A DNA stretch of 64,000 nucleotides from Yoonia vestfoldensis (GTDB taxonomy: Bacteria > Pseudomonadota > Alphaproteobacteria > Rhodobacterales > Rhodobacteraceae), in assembly GCF_002158905.1 (NCBI RefSeq), contig NZ_CP021431.1:496001-560000 (forward strand), given 5' to 3'. Positions 20,114 to 29,667 of the stretch are shown in pieces. The position numbers and the translations under genes were made by a program. Position 1 is the stretch's first letter. Every line of letters starts with the position of its first letter. The notes beneath the pieces are model-generated. The model made no database searches. It had not been told where the DNA came from and saw only the letters and a list, made by a program, of their open reading frames with translations.

Positions 20114-21142
20114 TCCGACCGCATCGGCCAGCGTGGCGAACCCGTCGCGCAGCAACAGCATATCCAATCCGCGCGCGATTTCATCGACCAAGGACAAACC
20201 GCCATAGACCAAGGCGGTATAGAGCTGCACAGCCGAGGCCCCGGCGCGGATTTTCTGATAGGCCTGTTCTGCGGTGGCGACCCCACCAACCCCGATGATC
20301 GGCAGATCGGTCAGACCCGCCAATTGCGCCAGCACGCGGGTCGATTTTTCGAACAAAGGCTGGCCGGATAGCCCGCCTTTTTCCTGCGCATGCGGGCCGT
20401 GCAAGCCGCTGCGGTCCAGCGTGGTATTGGTGGTGATGATGCCTGCAATCGCGGCGGTCTGGGCGACTTCGGCGATTTCGGCAATCTCGTCCAGCGTCAG
20501 ATCCGGCGCGATCTTTAGAAAGACGGGGATCGGGCGCGCCATCTTTGCGCGTTTGTCCATCACACCGGCCAGCAAGGCCGCCAGCGCTGCCTTGCCTTGC
20601 AGGTCGCGCAGCTTTTCGGTGTTGGGCGATGAGACATTCACCGTGGCGAAATCCACATGCGGCCCGCAATAGGCCAGCACGGTCGCGAAATCGGCGGCTT
20701 TGTCGGTGCTGTCCTTGTTCGCGCCAAGGTTCAGGCCGACCACGCTGCCGACTGGGCGCTGCGCCAAGCGCTGGGCGATGGCCTGCATCCCGTCATTGTT
20801 GAACCCGAAACGGTTGATCACGGCGCGATCACCGGTCAGCCGGAACAGGCGCGGCTTGGGGTTGCCGGGCTGGGCGCGCGGGGTGGCGGCGCCGACCTCG
20901 ACAAAGCCGAAACCTGCGCGCGCCAGCGGCGCAAGGGCGGTCGCGTTCTTGTCAAACCCCGCGGCAAGGCCGATGGGATTGGGCAGCGCCAGCCCGGCCA
21001 GATCGCAGCGCAGACGCGGCGATGTGAAAGGGGTGGTCTTTGGGCCAAGCCCTTTGCGCAAAGCGGTGATCGCCACGCCATGCGCGGTTTCGGGATCTAT
21101 CCGGCGCAGCGCCGCCAACCCGATCTGTTCCAGCGCCTTCAT
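20090..21142 (-). CDS. pyrD: Dihydroorotate dehydrogenase (quinone)
   Basis: Oxidises dihydroorotate to orotate in pyrimidine synthesis, passing electrons to quinone at the inner membrane. 350 residues, class 2. The N-terminal amphipathic helix ([19 protein letters not shown]) that marks the membrane-associated class is present. Also seen are LAAGFDKNA, the catalytic-Ser loop [14 protein letters not shown], and [12 protein letters not shown] with QLYTALVY for the FMN phosphate site. ATG 21142 overlaps the stop of the upstream DUF952 gene. Confidence 0.96.
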   Translation of the reverse strand: MKALEQIGLAALRRIDPETAHGVAITALRKGLGPKTTPFTSPRLRCDLAGLALPNPIGLAAGFDKNATALAPLARAGFGFVEVGAATPRAQPGNPKPRLFRLTGDRAVINRFGFNNDGMQAIAQRLAQRPVGSVVGLNLGANKDSTDKAADFATVLAYCGPHVDFATVNVSSPNTEKLRDLQGKAALAALLAGVMDKRAKMARPIPVFLKIAPDLTLDEIAEIAEVAQTAAIAGIITTNTTLDRSGLHGPHAQEKGGLSGQPLFEKSTRVLAQLAGLTDLPIIGVGGVATAEQAYQKIRAGASAVQLYTALVYGGLSLVDEIARGLDMLLLRDGFATLADAVGSGRADWT

Positions 21143-21471
21143 GCAAGATCCGGCAGCTGATGCGCGCCATCCGACAGCGGCAGGTCGCGAACCCAGACGA
21201 CATCGGCCAGCGTCAGGTCGCGGTAAAGATGCGGAAACAGCACGCCACCGCGCGCGGGTTCCCATTTCAGCGGGTCCAGGCCATCGGCGGCGACTGCCAG
21301 CACAACAAGACCGGTTTCGCCTGCGAAATACTTGGTCAATGTTTCGGCCAGGGTCGCGGCGGTGGAAAAATGGATATAGCCATCGGCCAGATCGACAGGC
21401 GCGCCCGCCGTCGCGCCATCGCGTTGCAAGGCGGCCCATTCATCGGCGCGGAAAATCTTGTAAATCAACAT
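21139..21471 (-). CDS. DUF952 domain protein
   Basis: 110 residues. The family signature is seen as the start [12 protein letters not shown], then [15 protein letters not shown] and the C-terminal [16 protein letters not shown]952 has no established activity; its fold is related to ADP-ribosyltransferase-like or RNA-modifying proteins by remembered annotation only. ATG 21471; its stop overlaps the pyrD start by ATGA, so the two are translationally coupled. Confidence 0.85.
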   Translation of the reverse strand: MLIYKIFRADEWAALQRDGATAGAPVDLADGYIHFSTAATLAETLTKYFAGETGLVVLAVAADGLDPLKWEPARGGVLFPHLYRDLTLADVVWVRDLPLSDGAHQLPDLA

Positions 21472-21622
21472 GGCAGCGTCATGGGGCCTGCGCAAAAAAT
21501 GGTCAAGTGTCTTGGCCGGGGCCGTTGACGTTGCGGTAAGGTGCCGACAATCGGCTGTTGTGTTTGACTCCCGTCACATCTGGCGGCCAATCTGGCCTAA
21601 CGAAACCTTAAGGGATAAGTCC

Positions 21623-23185
21623 ATGACATTGCGACTGTTGACGACAAGCTGCGCCTTGGCGCTGATCGCGGGGTCGGCTGCGGCCGATTACACGCTGCAT
21701 ATCATCCACACCAACGACCTGCACAGCCGGATCGAGCCGATCAGCGCGTTTGATTCCACCTGCAACGCCGAGGCGAATGCCGCCGGTGAATGCTTTGGCG
21801 GCGTCGCACGCGTCATCACCCAGATCAACGCCCTGCGCGACGAACTGGCAGGTCAGAATGTCATCGTTGTCGATGCGGGCGACCAATATCAGGGCAGCCT
21901 GATGTACACGACCTATAAGGGCGATGTCGAAGCCGAGTTCATGAATGTCATCGGCTATGATGTCATGGCCGTCGGTAACCATGAATTCGACGATGGCGAC
22001 GAAGGCCTGCGCAAGCTGACCGATCTGGTGTCTTTCCCCGTCATTTCCGGCAATATCGACGTGTCCGGTTCCAACATCTTGGCTGGTCAGGTCGAAAACC
22101 ACATCGTGCTTGAAGTCGGCGGGCAGCGGATCGGCATCATCTCGGCTTTGGCCGGGGACACGGTCGAAACATCCAGCCCGTCGGATGCTGTCATCTTCAC
22201 CCCCGAGGTCGCCAGCCTGAGTACGGATGTCGCAGCATTGCAAGGCGAGGGTGTCACCAAGATCATCGCGCTGACCCATGTCGGCCTGTCCAAGGATATG
22301 GAAATCGCCGCCGCGGTTGACGGGATCGACGCCATTGTCGGCGGGCATTCGCATACGCTGATGTCCAACACCGAAGACGGCGCGCTGGCCTATCCCACGA
22401 TGGTCGGCACTGTGCCTGTGGTGCAGGCCTATGCCTATTCCAAATATGTCGGCCATCTGACGCTGGTCTTTGATGACGCGGGCAATGTGATTTCGGCCAC
22501 CGGCGATACGATCCTGCTGGATGCCAGCGTGGCCGAGGATGAAGCGGCAGTCGCGCGGATCGCCGAACTCGCCGGGCCGATCGAAGAGATGAAGACGCGC
22601 ATCGTCGCTGAAACTGCCGCGGCGATTGATGGTGACCGCACTGTCTGCCGTGCGATGGAATGCCCGATGGGATCGCTGATCGCCGATGCGATGCTGGACC
22701 GCGTGCGTGATCAGGGCGTCCAGATCGCGATCCAGAACGGGGGCGGCATCCGCGCCTCGATCGACGCGGGCGAGGTGACGATGGGCGAAGTGCTGGGCGT
22801 GCTGCCGTTCCAGAACACGCTATCCACCTTCGAGGTCACCGGCGAGACTCTGCTGGCCGCGCTTGAAAACGGTGTCAGCCAGATCGAGGACGGGGCTGGC
22901 CGTTTTCCGCAGGTCGCGGGGATGAGCTTTGCCATCGACAGCGCAGCGCCGGCGGGTCAGCGTATCTCGGAGGTCATGGTCGGCGATGCGCCGCTTGATC
23001 CGGCCATGGTCTATGGGGTGGTGTCCAACAATTACGTCCGCAATGGCGGTGATGGCTATTCGATGTTCGAGGATGCCGCCAATGCCTATGATTTTGGCCC
23101 TGACCTGGCGGATGTGCTGGCCGAATATATGGCCGCGCAGGGTGTCTTCACGCCCTATACCGATGGCCGGATCACCGTGAACTGA
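21623..23185 (+). CDS. Periplasmic 5'-nucleotidase / metallophosphoesterase (UshA-like)
   Basis: Hydrolyses extracellular nucleotides so nucleosides can be imported. 520 residues. A clear signal peptide (MTLRLLTTSCALALIAGSAAA) is followed by the dimetal core IIHTNDLHSRIEP, DAGDQYQGSL, GNHEFDDGD and GGHSHTLM. The C-terminal nucleotide-binding domain has QNGGGIRAS and RNGGDGYSMF. It lacks an LPxTG or other anchor. It complements the nucleoside salvage operon at 2.6-7.1 kb, though separate from it. Confidence 0.92.
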   Translation: MTLRLLTTSCALALIAGSAAADYTLHIIHTNDLHSRIEPISAFDSTCNAEANAAGECFGGVARVITQINALRDELAGQNVIVVDAGDQYQGSLMYTTYKGDVEAEFMNVIGYDVMAVGNHEFDDGDEGLRKLTDLVSFPVISGNIDVSGSNILAGQVENHIVLEVGGQRIGIISALAGDTVETSSPSDAVIFTPEVASLSTDVAALQGEGVTKIIALTHVGLSKDMEIAAAVDGIDAIVGGHSHTLMSNTEDGALAYPTMVGTVPVVQAYAYSKYVGHLTLVFDDAGNVISATGDTILLDASVAEDEAAVARIAELAGPIEEMKTRIVAETAAAIDGDRTVCRAMECPMGSLIADAMLDRVRDQGVQIAIQNGGGIRASIDAGEVTMGEVLGVLPFQNTLSTFEVTGETLLAALENGVSQIEDGAGRFPQVAGMSFAIDSAAPAGQRISEVMVGDAPLDPAMVYGVVSNNYVRNGGDGYSMFEDAANAYDFGPDLADVLAEYMAAQGVFTPYTDGRITVN

Positions 23186-23195
23186 TGCAAACACA

Positions 23196-23225
23196 TTGCG
23201 CGCCGCTGCAAGTGGCGGCGCGCAA
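23196..23225. terminator. GC-rich hairpin after the 5'-nucleotidase gene
   Basis: TTGCGCGCCGC at 23196-23206 pairs perfectly with GCGGCGCGCAA at 23215-23225 around an eight-base loop, 11 bases after the stop codon. Strong stem, no U-tract. Confidence 0.6.
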
Positions 23226-23238
23226 GGCGATGTCAGCT

Positions 23239-23278
23239 GCGCTCCGCGCGGGGGATATTTATGCTCGGAAGATGCGGG
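23239..23278 (+). repeat. Dispersed intergenic repeat, copy 1
   Basis: About 40 bases containing GCGCTCCGCGCGGGG, then GATATTTATGCTCGGAAGAT. A nearly identical stretch occurs at 38300-38339 in the same orientation. Both lie downstream of genes. Similar short GC-rich intergenic repeats are known from Rhodobacterales genomes; function unknown. Confidence 0.75.
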
Positions 23279-23323
23279 CTGTTCCTTGACGGGGCGGGCC
23301 GCGTGACTTAATCCCAACACTGC

Positions 23324-23397
23324 GCGGGCGTTGTGTAATGGTAAGACCCTTGCCTTCCAAGCAAGAGACGCGGGTTCGATTCCCGCCGCCCGCTCCA
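23324..23397 (+). tRNA. tRNA-Gly (anticodon TCC)
   Basis: Acceptor GCGGGCG (23324-23330) pairs with CGCCCGC (23387-23393), followed by T and an encoded CCA. The anticodon stem CTTGC/GCAAG encloses CTTCCAA with TCC at 23356-23358. The T-arm GCGGG-TTCGATT-CCCGC is perfect. The D-stem GTGT/AGAC shows one apparent G-G mismatch. It lies alone between the 5'-nucleotidase gene and an ABC exporter. Confidence 0.96.
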
Positions 23398-23492
23398 ATC
23401 TTGCGACAGCTGCGGATTTCGCATCGGCGATCCCGGCTTGTGCAAATGGTGGCCCCGTTTTACATCAGGCCCTGACAGACAAAGGACGCCCG

Positions 23493-25283
23493 ATGGCCGA
23501 AACTGTGCAGACCAAAGCAGAAGACCGGCCAGCCAGCAAAAAGATCAGCGCGCTGCAGGCGCTTTGGCCGTTCATCAAACCCTATAAATGGAACCTGATC
23601 GGGGCGGGATTCGCGCTTGTCTTTACCGCAATGGTGGCGTTGAGCCTGCCGGTGATCGCGCGTCTGGTGGTCGATAATTTCGGGCTCGACAGTGTCGCGA
23701 TCAGCCGCCATTTCATGGCGCTGCTGGCCTTTGCCGTGCTTCTCGCCTTTGGAACGGCGCTGCGATATTATCTGGTCACGCGTCTGGGCGAACGTGTCGT
23801 GGCCGATATCCGCAAGGCGGTGTTCAACCGCATGATCAGCATGAGCCCCAGCTTTTACGAACGGATCATGACGGGCGAGGTGCTGAGCCGGATCACCACC
23901 GATACGACGCTGATCCTATCGGTGATCGGCAGTTCCGCCTCGATCGCGCTGCGCAATATCCTGATCTTTATCGGTGGCGTGGTCCTGATGCTGCTGACCT
24001 CGGTCAAGATGAGCATGATGGTTCTCTGGCCGATCCCGGTCGTGCTGTTCCCGATCCTGTTTCTGGGCCGCCGGGTGCGCAGCCTGTCGCGCGAAAATCA
24101 GGACCTGATCGCGGAATCCAGCGGCGATGCTTCCGAGCTTTTGACCTCGGCCCAGACGGTGCAGGCCTTTACCCACGAAGAGCTGAGCCGCGCCAAATTC
24201 GACGCGGTGACAGAGCAAAGCTATCGCTCGGCGCGGCGGCGCATCCTGACGCGGGCGTTTTTGACGGCGGTCGTGATCTTCATGGTTTTCGCGGCCATCG
24301 TTTTGTTCCTGCAGATGGGATCGCAAGATGTCGTCGCGGGCGAGATCACCGAAGGCGGGCTGGTGCAATTCATGATCTACACGATCATGGTCGGCGGTGC
24401 CGTCGCCGCCCTGTCAGAGGTCTGGGGCGAATTGCAGCGTGCGGCGGGGGCGACCGAACGGCTGGTCGAATTGCTGACGATCGAGGATAGCGTGACCGAC
24501 CCGGCACAGCCGCGCCGCTTGGCGGCCCCCGTCCGTGGCGCGCTGCGCTTTGAAAACCTGCGCTTCAGCTATCCGTCGCGGATGTCGATTTCCGCGCTGG
24601 ACGGCATCAACCTGCATATCGCGCCAGGCGAAACCGTGGCATTGGTTGGCCCGTCCGGCGCGGGCAAAAGCACGATTATCCAGCTTGTCCAGCGGTTCTA
24701 TGATCCGCAGGAAGGACAGGTCACATTGGACGGAATCGATCTGCGTGACCTGACGCGCGCCGAATTTCGCAAGCATATCGCCTTGGTGCCGCAAGATCCG
24801 GTGATCTTTGCCGATACGGCGCGCGAAAACATCCGCTTTGGCCGCCCCGATGCAACCGATGCCGAGGTCGAAGCCGCCGCCAAAGCCGCTGCCGCGCATG
24901 ATTTCCTGACCGCCTTGCCCGACGGCTATGAAAGCTATGTCGGGGAACGTGGCGTGATGCTGTCGGGCGGGCAAAAGCAGCGGATCGCCATCGCGCGGGC
25001 CATCCTGCGCGATGCGCCGGTCCTGTTGCTGGACGAGGCGACAAGCGCGCTGGACGCCGAAAGCGAATATGCCGTGCAACGCGCGGTCGAGGATCTGGCC
25101 AAGACCCGCACAACGCTGATCGTGGCGCATCGGCTGGCCACGGTGAAAAAGGCGGACCGGATCGTCGTCTTTGACGCGGGCCGGATTGTCGCGCAGGGCA
25201 CGCATGATGCGCTGGTGGCACGAGGCGGCCTATATGCGCGGCTGGCAAGGTTGCAATTCACCGAAGGCGTCGCGGCGGAATAG
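23493..25283 (+). CDS. ABC exporter, fused permease-ATPase (MsbA-like)
   Basis: 596 residues. A six-segment transmembrane domain (about 35-330) precedes a nucleotide-binding domain with Walker A GPSGAGKST, signature LSGGQKQRIAIARAI, Walker B VLLLDEATSALD and switch His in VAHRLAT. Half-transporter, expected to act as a homodimer exporting lipid or drug-like compounds. ATG 23493 is chosen because the N-terminal cytosolic tail (MAETVQTKAEDRP) starts there. Stands alone after tRNA-Gly. Confidence 0.92.
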   Translation: MAETVQTKAEDRPASKKISALQALWPFIKPYKWNLIGAGFALVFTAMVALSLPVIARLVVDNFGLDSVAISRHFMALLAFAVLLAFGTALRYYLVTRLGERVVADIRKAVFNRMISMSPSFYERIMTGEVLSRITTDTTLILSVIGSSASIALRNILIFIGGVVLMLLTSVKMSMMVLWPIPVVLFPILFLGRRVRSLSRENQDLIAESSGDASELLTSAQTVQAFTHEELSRAKFDAVTEQSYRSARRRILTRAFLTAVVIFMVFAAIVLFLQMGSQDVVAGEITEGGLVQFMIYTIMVGGAVAALSEVWGELQRAAGATERLVELLTIEDSVTDPAQPRRLAAPVRGALRFENLRFSYPSRMSISALDGINLHIAPGETVALVGPSGAGKSTIIQLVQRFYDPQEGQVTLDGIDLRDLTRAEFRKHIALVPQDPVIFADTARENIRFGRPDATDAEVEAAAKAAAAHDFLTALPDGYESYVGERGVMLSGGQKQRIAIARAILRDAPVLLLDEATSALDAESEYAVQRAVEDLAKTRTTLIVAHRLATVKKADRIVVFDAGRIVAQGTHDALVARGGLYARLARLQFTEGVAAE

Positions 25284-25389
25284 CCCGATTTGCGCAGCGT
25301 CAGGCTTGCACCGCGCGCCGGGTTTGATCAACCTTTCGTCCTGAAGGGGTGCGGCCAAAACCGCGCACCAGACAATCGGGAGGATTGGG

Positions 25390-27258
25390 ATGGCTTTTGC
25401 GACAATGGCGGATCGCGACGCGATTCATAATGAAATGCCCTGGGCAGAACGTAGCCTGCCACGGACGACTTTTGCGCTTTTGTCGCAGACGGCGGCCGCG
25501 CATGGCGATCGCAAGGCGGTCAGCTTTAGCCTGCTGTCCGACCCGGAGTCGTTTTGTGAAACGCTGACTTGGTCCGCCTTACAGGCCAAGACGGCGCAAG
25601 CCGCCAATCTGTTCCGCGACCTGGGGATCGGGGAAACCGATGTCGTCGCCTTCATTTTGCCCAATGCGACCGAAACGATCCTGACCTATCTGGGTGGTCA
25701 GGTCGCGGGGATCGTGAACCCGATCAACCCGCTGCTGGAGCCCGAACAGATCGGCGCGATCCTGCGCGACACAAAGGCCAAGGTCGTCGTCACCCTGCGC
25801 GCCTTTCCCAAAACCGATGTTGCCCAGAAAACCGCCGAGGCCGTGCGCCTGGCCCCCAATGTCACCACCGTGCTGGAGGTCGATCTGCACCGCTACTTGA
25901 CCGGGGTAAAACGATTTGTGGTGCCGCTGATCCGGCCACGGAATCCGGTGGCGCATCAGGCCAAGGTGTTGGATTTCAACGCCGAACTGGCCAAGCGCCC
26001 GGTCAGCCTGACCTTTGCCGATTCGGATAAGGACCGGGTGGCGGCCTATTTTCACACCGGTGGCACCACCGGCATGCCCAAGGTCGTGCAGCACCGCTAT
26101 TCCGGGATCGTCTATAATGCCTGGCTGGGCGCGCGGCTGCTGTTTACCGAAAAGGATGTGCAGATCTGCCCGCTGCCCTTGTTTCATGTGTTTGCGACAA
26201 TCGTGTCGCTGGGCGCCTCGCTTGGGTCGGGGGCGCAGGTCGTGTTTCCGACGCCACAGGGCTATCGCGGGGCCGGCGTGTTCGACAATTTCTGGAAATT
26301 GATCGCCAAGCATAAGGTCAGCTTTATGATCACCGTGCCAACAGCGATGGCGGCGCTGATGCAGCGCAAGGTCGATGCGGATATATCGTCGTTGCGATTG
26401 GCCTTTTGCGGGTCCGCGCCCTTGCCGCTCGAACTTTACAAAAGATTCGAGGCGGCGGCCGGGGTCACCATCTGCGAAGGCTATGGGCTGACCGAGGCGA
26501 CCTGCCTGGTGTCGATCAACCCGCCCGATGGCGAAAAACGGGTCGGCTCGATCGGTCTGCCCTTCCCCTATACGGATGTGAAGATCGTTTCGGCGGCGAC
26601 GGGCAAGCCATGCGGCATCGACGAGATCGGCGAGATCTGCGTGGCCAGCCCGGGTGTGTTCAGCGGCCAGACCTATACCGATGCCGACAAGAACCGCGAC
26701 ATGTTCTACGCCGATCACCTGCGGACCGGGGATCTGGGGCGGATCGATGCGGATGGATATCTGTGGATCACCGGCCGCGCCAAGGATCTGATCATCCGTG
26801 GCGGCCATAATATCGACCCCGCCGAAATCGAAGAGGCTTTGGCCGGGCATCCTGCTGTCGCATTCGCGGGGGCAATCGGGCAGCCCGATGCGCATGCCGG
26901 CGAGGTGCCTTGTGTCTATCTTGAACTGGTCGCCGATGCGGATGTGACCGAAGCGGCGCTGCTGGATTACGCCAAACAGCATATTCACGAACGCGCGGCC
27001 CATCCTAAACATCTGGAAATATTGGCGGAACTTCCGAAAACCGCGGTTGGCAAAATCTTTAAGCCCGATCTGCGCAAGCGCGCGATCACCCGGGTCTATG
27101 CCGCCGCCCTTGCCGATCTGGCGGCAGAGGTCGATTGCGTCGTCGAGGATAGTAAACGCGGGCTTGTCGCGCAGATCAGCGCCGATCCGGCGATTGCAGA
27201 CAAGATCACCAGCGCGCTGGGCCTTTATACCATCCCTTGGGATATCGTTGAAGAATAG
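25390..27258 (+). CDS. Acyl-CoA synthetase (AMP-forming), long form
   Basis: 622 residues, ANL superfamily. Motifs: HTGGTTGMPKVVQH (phosphate loop), EGYGLTEATCLVS, TGRAKDLIIRGGHNIDPAE (hinge), and PKTAVGKIFKPDLR with the catalytic lysine. A C-terminal extension of about 50 residues follows the lysine. The GGTTGMP variant of the P-loop separates it from the first synthetase in the window. GGGAGG lies 7 bases before ATG 25390. Substrate unknown. Convergent with the chemotaxis operon, 22 bases from cheD. Confidence 0.9.
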   Translation: MAFATMADRDAIHNEMPWAERSLPRTTFALLSQTAAAHGDRKAVSFSLLSDPESFCETLTWSALQAKTAQAANLFRDLGIGETDVVAFILPNATETILTYLGGQVAGIVNPINPLLEPEQIGAILRDTKAKVVVTLRAFPKTDVAQKTAEAVRLAPNVTTVLEVDLHRYLTGVKRFVVPLIRPRNPVAHQAKVLDFNAELAKRPVSLTFADSDKDRVAAYFHTGGTTGMPKVVQHRYSGIVYNAWLGARLLFTEKDVQICPLPLFHVFATIVSLGASLGSGAQVVFPTPQGYRGAGVFDNFWKLIAKHKVSFMITVPTAMAALMQRKVDADISSLRLAFCGSAPLPLELYKRFEAAAGVTICEGYGLTEATCLVSINPPDGEKRVGSIGLPFPYTDVKIVSAATGKPCGIDEIGEICVASPGVFSGQTYTDADKNRDMFYADHLRTGDLGRIDADGYLWITGRAKDLIIRGGHNIDPAEIEEALAGHPAVAFAGAIGQPDAHAGEVPCVYLELVADADVTEAALLDYAKQHIHERAAHPKHLEILAELPKTAVGKIFKPDLRKRAITRVYAAALADLAAEVDCVVEDSKRGLVAQISADPAIADKITSALGLYTIPWDIVEE

Positions 27259-27280
27259 CGCAGTCATCCTGGCCCCTGCA

Positions 27281-27811
27281 TCAGAAAAGCGTGATCTCGG
27301 GCGCGGCGCGCGGGCGTATGACCGGTGTTTCGATAGCTGGCGATTCAGAGATTTGCATCTGGCGCGCTGCACCGGTTGTCGGCGTGAACTGGACGCGGCG
27401 GGCCATGGTGCCGCCCAAGCTCTGCGAGAGGCAGGGGATGCCTTCGCGTTCCAGAAACCCCAGGGCGAATTCACCATTGGACTGGCCGATGTCGCGGGCA
27501 TGGACGGTCATGCGCGCACCGCCGAAAATCTTGGCTTGGAGCCTGCGCCTGTCACCGCCCGCGCGCAAGATGCGGTTGATCAGCAATTCCATCGCATTGA
27601 CGCCATATTTCAGGTCGGTGGTATTTGAATCACCGCCGCTGGCCAGCAGAAAATGGTTCATGCCCCCGACTTTCGCCTGAAGGTCAAAGATACAGACCGC
27701 GACGCAAGACCCCAGGACGGTCGACATCACCACCTGCGCATCATTTGACACGGCAAAGTCGCCTTGCACGATGGTCATCATTTTGGGCGATGTGGTGTTC
27801 AGATCACTCAT
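27281..27811 (-). CDS. cheD: Chemoreceptor glutamine deamidase CheD
   Basis: Deamidates receptor glutamines and in some species modulates CheC-type phosphatases. 176 residues. The catalytic Cys36 in STVLGSCVAV and His53 in GGMNHFLL are present, as is AKIFGGARM. A C-terminal tail of about 25 residues (SPAIETPVIRPRAAPEITLF) goes beyond the core. ATG 27811 overlaps the cheB stop by ATGA. Last gene of the che operon. Confidence 0.94.
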   Translation of the reverse strand: MSDLNTTSPKMMTIVQGDFAVSNDAQVVMSTVLGSCVAVCIFDLQAKVGGMNHFLLASGGDSNTTDLKYGVNAMELLINRILRAGGDRRRLQAKIFGGARMTVHARDIGQSNGEFALGFLEREGIPCLSQSLGGTMARRVQFTPTTGAARQMQISESPAIETPVIRPRAAPEITLF

Positions 27812-28794
27812 GCGCGCTGCCTTTGCTGTGATGCCCGCAGCAAGCTGGGACCGATCTGATGGATCGGCAGTTCGGTTTCGATGCCACCCAAGGATTTCGC
27901 CACGCGTGGCATCCCGTAGACGATACAGCTCGCCTCATCCTGACCAAAGGTGCGGGCACCTGCGGCACGCAATGCTGTGATCCCTTCGGCACCATCACGG
28001 CCCATCCCCGTCAGGATCGCGGCGGTCACATGCGATGCAAGCGGGACGGCCGAGAGAAACAGCGTATCCACCGAAGGCCGGTGGCCGGATCTGCGGGGTG
28101 CCTCGTCCAGTTTGATCCGCGCCGGAGACCCGTTGATCAGGCGGACGTGATGCGTGTCACCGGAGGCCAGATAGACATGACCGCGCTGCAATGCCGTATC
28201 CGGCGTTGCGGCCACGACTTTTGCAGTGGTGACCCCGTCAAGCAGCCTAATCAGGCTTGCCGCAAAGTTGCCACCGGTATGTTGGACGATGACAGTCGGC
28301 GGCGCGCCCGGATGAAAATGGGGCAAGATCTGCATCAAAGCATCGATCCCGCCCGTCGAAGAGCCGATCAGAATGGTGCTGCGAGGGTCGACGCGCCCGG
28401 CTGGTGCCGGTGCGACCGCCGGTGCCTTGGGGTGCTGACGGCGCCCGCTGGGCACCAAGGCTGCGATCAGGTCGCTATCCGAGACATTGGCCGGCAGAAC
28501 GCGGATCGCCGGATTGGCCTTGAGCGCGGCATTGGTCAGCTGCGCCTGATTTGGGGTCGCCAGCACGACGCAGCCGATGCCCATGATGCCGAAAAGCGTT
28601 GCAAGCAATTCGAATTCGGGACAATCCGCAATATCGGTTGTCAGCAAGACGCAATCAGGCTCGTGATGTTCCGCAAAATCATAGACTTCCGTCAGCTCGG
28701 TGGCGGCGCGCATCACGTCGATCTTAAGCCGCTCCAGCCGGCGTTGTAGCTGGCCCAGCAGGATGACGGATCGATGGGCGATCAAGATGCGCAT
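27808..28794 (-). CDS. cheB: Protein-glutamate methylesterase CheB with a degenerate receiver
   Basis: Removes methyl groups from chemoreceptor glutamates. 328 residues. The C-terminal methylesterase domain keeps its triad: Ser in IGSSTGGIDAL, His in VIVQHTGGNF, Asp in LTGMGRDGAEG. The N-terminal receiver-like domain starts RILIAHRSV and lacks the acidic pair normally found there, although an Asp at the phospho-site position (LLTTDIAD) may remain, so control by CheA phosphorylation is doubtful. The start is ATG 28794; a 127-base gap separates it from the preceding gene, the only real gap in the operon. Confidence 0.9.
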   Translation of the reverse strand: MRILIAHRSVILLGQLQRRLERLKIDVMRAATELTEVYDFAEHHEPDCVLLTTDIADCPEFELLATLFGIMGIGCVVLATPNQAQLTNAALKANPAIRVLPANVSDSDLIAALVPSGRRQHPKAPAVAPAPAGRVDPRSTILIGSSTGGIDALMQILPHFHPGAPPTVIVQHTGGNFAASLIRLLDGVTTAKVVAATPDTALQRGHVYLASGDTHHVRLINGSPARIKLDEAPRRSGHRPSVDTLFLSAVPLASHVTAAILTGMGRDGAEGITALRAAGARTFGQDEASCIVYGMPRVAKSLGGIETELPIHQIGPSLLRASQQRQRA

Positions 28795-28921
28795 GATCGG
28801 ATGCCTCTTGCTGCGAAGACCTGCCAGATGCTGCCATCTTTGCTGTCGCAATCCGCCAAAGGACTGGCAGCAAGGGCATGGCTGCTTGCGGGCGCGCTGT
28901 GTTGGGCAAAGACATGTCGCA

Positions 28922-29281
28922 TCAGAAGATCGCTATCTGGGTCCGGTCGTGATCGACAGGATCAGGGGCATCGCCAATCAGGTCGCGTAGCCAGGCCAGA
29001 CGCATCTGCGCGATCCATTTGCCACAATCGGGTGTGGCTTGGTCGATGCCATGGTGGCCCATCGCCTCGATCAAGGTTGCAAGATCGGCAAGTGACTGCA
29101 GGACAAGATCAAAGTCCTGCAATGATCGGGTTTTTTGCGGCATGTCGGCAGCGCAAGCGCAGCTATGCAAGGCGGCATCTTCAAGGCGAGTAACGATCGT
29201 CGCGACCTCGCGTAGGGCGGTGCCGACATTGGTGAGCGTCCGCGCTGGCGCGGGCCGGTGCGTGGCGGGTGGCGTTGTCAT
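28922..29281 (-). CDS. Small chemotaxis-operon protein with a CheZ-like motif
   Basis: 119 residues, mostly helical. The segment SLQDFDLVLQSLADL resembles the active site of CheZ, where QDFQDLTGQ supplies the Asp and Gln that dephosphorylate CheY-P; here the spacing D-x3-Q (DLVLQ) is kept. It lacks the long hairpin and the C-terminal CheY-binding peptide of enterobacterial CheZ. ATG 29281 overlaps the stop of cheY by ATGA, tying its expression to its likely partner. Function as a CheY phosphatase (or CheT-like auxiliary) is inferred from motif and position. Confidence 0.7.
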   Translation of the reverse strand: MTTPPATHRPAPARTLTNVGTALREVATIVTRLEDAALHSCACAADMPQKTRSLQDFDLVLQSLADLATLIEAMGHHGIDQATPDCGKWIAQMRLAWLRDLIGDAPDPVDHDRTQIAIF

Positions 29282-29664
29282 AGCTTGCCCACCACGGTTT
29301 CGATGCATTGCTTCATGCTGGCGGTTGAAAAGGGCTTTTTGATGATATTGTTCAGGCCAAGTGCCTTGCCCTTGGCGACCAGGTCGGGGGTCGGGTTGCC
29401 GGTCACGAGAATGAACCCGATCCGTGCGGTGGCCTTGTGCTGGCGCAAGGCGCGGAGCAGTTCGAGCCCGTCCATGCCCGGCATGTTGTAATCGGACAGG
29501 ACCAGATGAACGGGGTCGGCGATCAGCTTGTTCAGAGCGGCACGTCCGTCGTTTTCCGCCTGATTTTTCCATATTCCCATCTCTTCGATGGCTTGTACAA
29601 GCAGCCCCCGGCTGACGCCCATGTCGTCTACGATCATCACGCGCAATGTGTCTTTCAAGCTCAT
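29278..29664 (-). CDS. cheY: Chemotaxis response regulator CheY (second)
   Basis: 128 residues, single receiver domain. Asp13/Asp14 (VMIVDDMG), phospho-acceptor Asp58 (LVLSDYNMP), Thr88 (ILVTGN) and Lys110 before Pro (IIKKPF) are all present, so it should accept phosphate from CheA. Multiple CheYs are normal in alphaproteobacteria, one for the motor and others as phosphate sinks. It sits 3 bases after cheR and overlaps the CheZ-like gene. Confidence 0.94.
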   Translation of the reverse strand: MSLKDTLRVMIVDDMGVSRGLLVQAIEEMGIWKNQAENDGRAALNKLIADPVHLVLSDYNMPGMDGLELLRALRQHKATARIGFILVTGNPTPDLVAKGKALGLNNIIKKPFSTASMKQCIETVVGKL

Positions 29665-29667
29665 GGG

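Noticed and set aside
25579..27501. A 640-codon minus frame over the second acyl-CoA synthetase
   Set aside because: Antisense shadow of a gene with intact adenylate-forming motifs and a good ribosome site.
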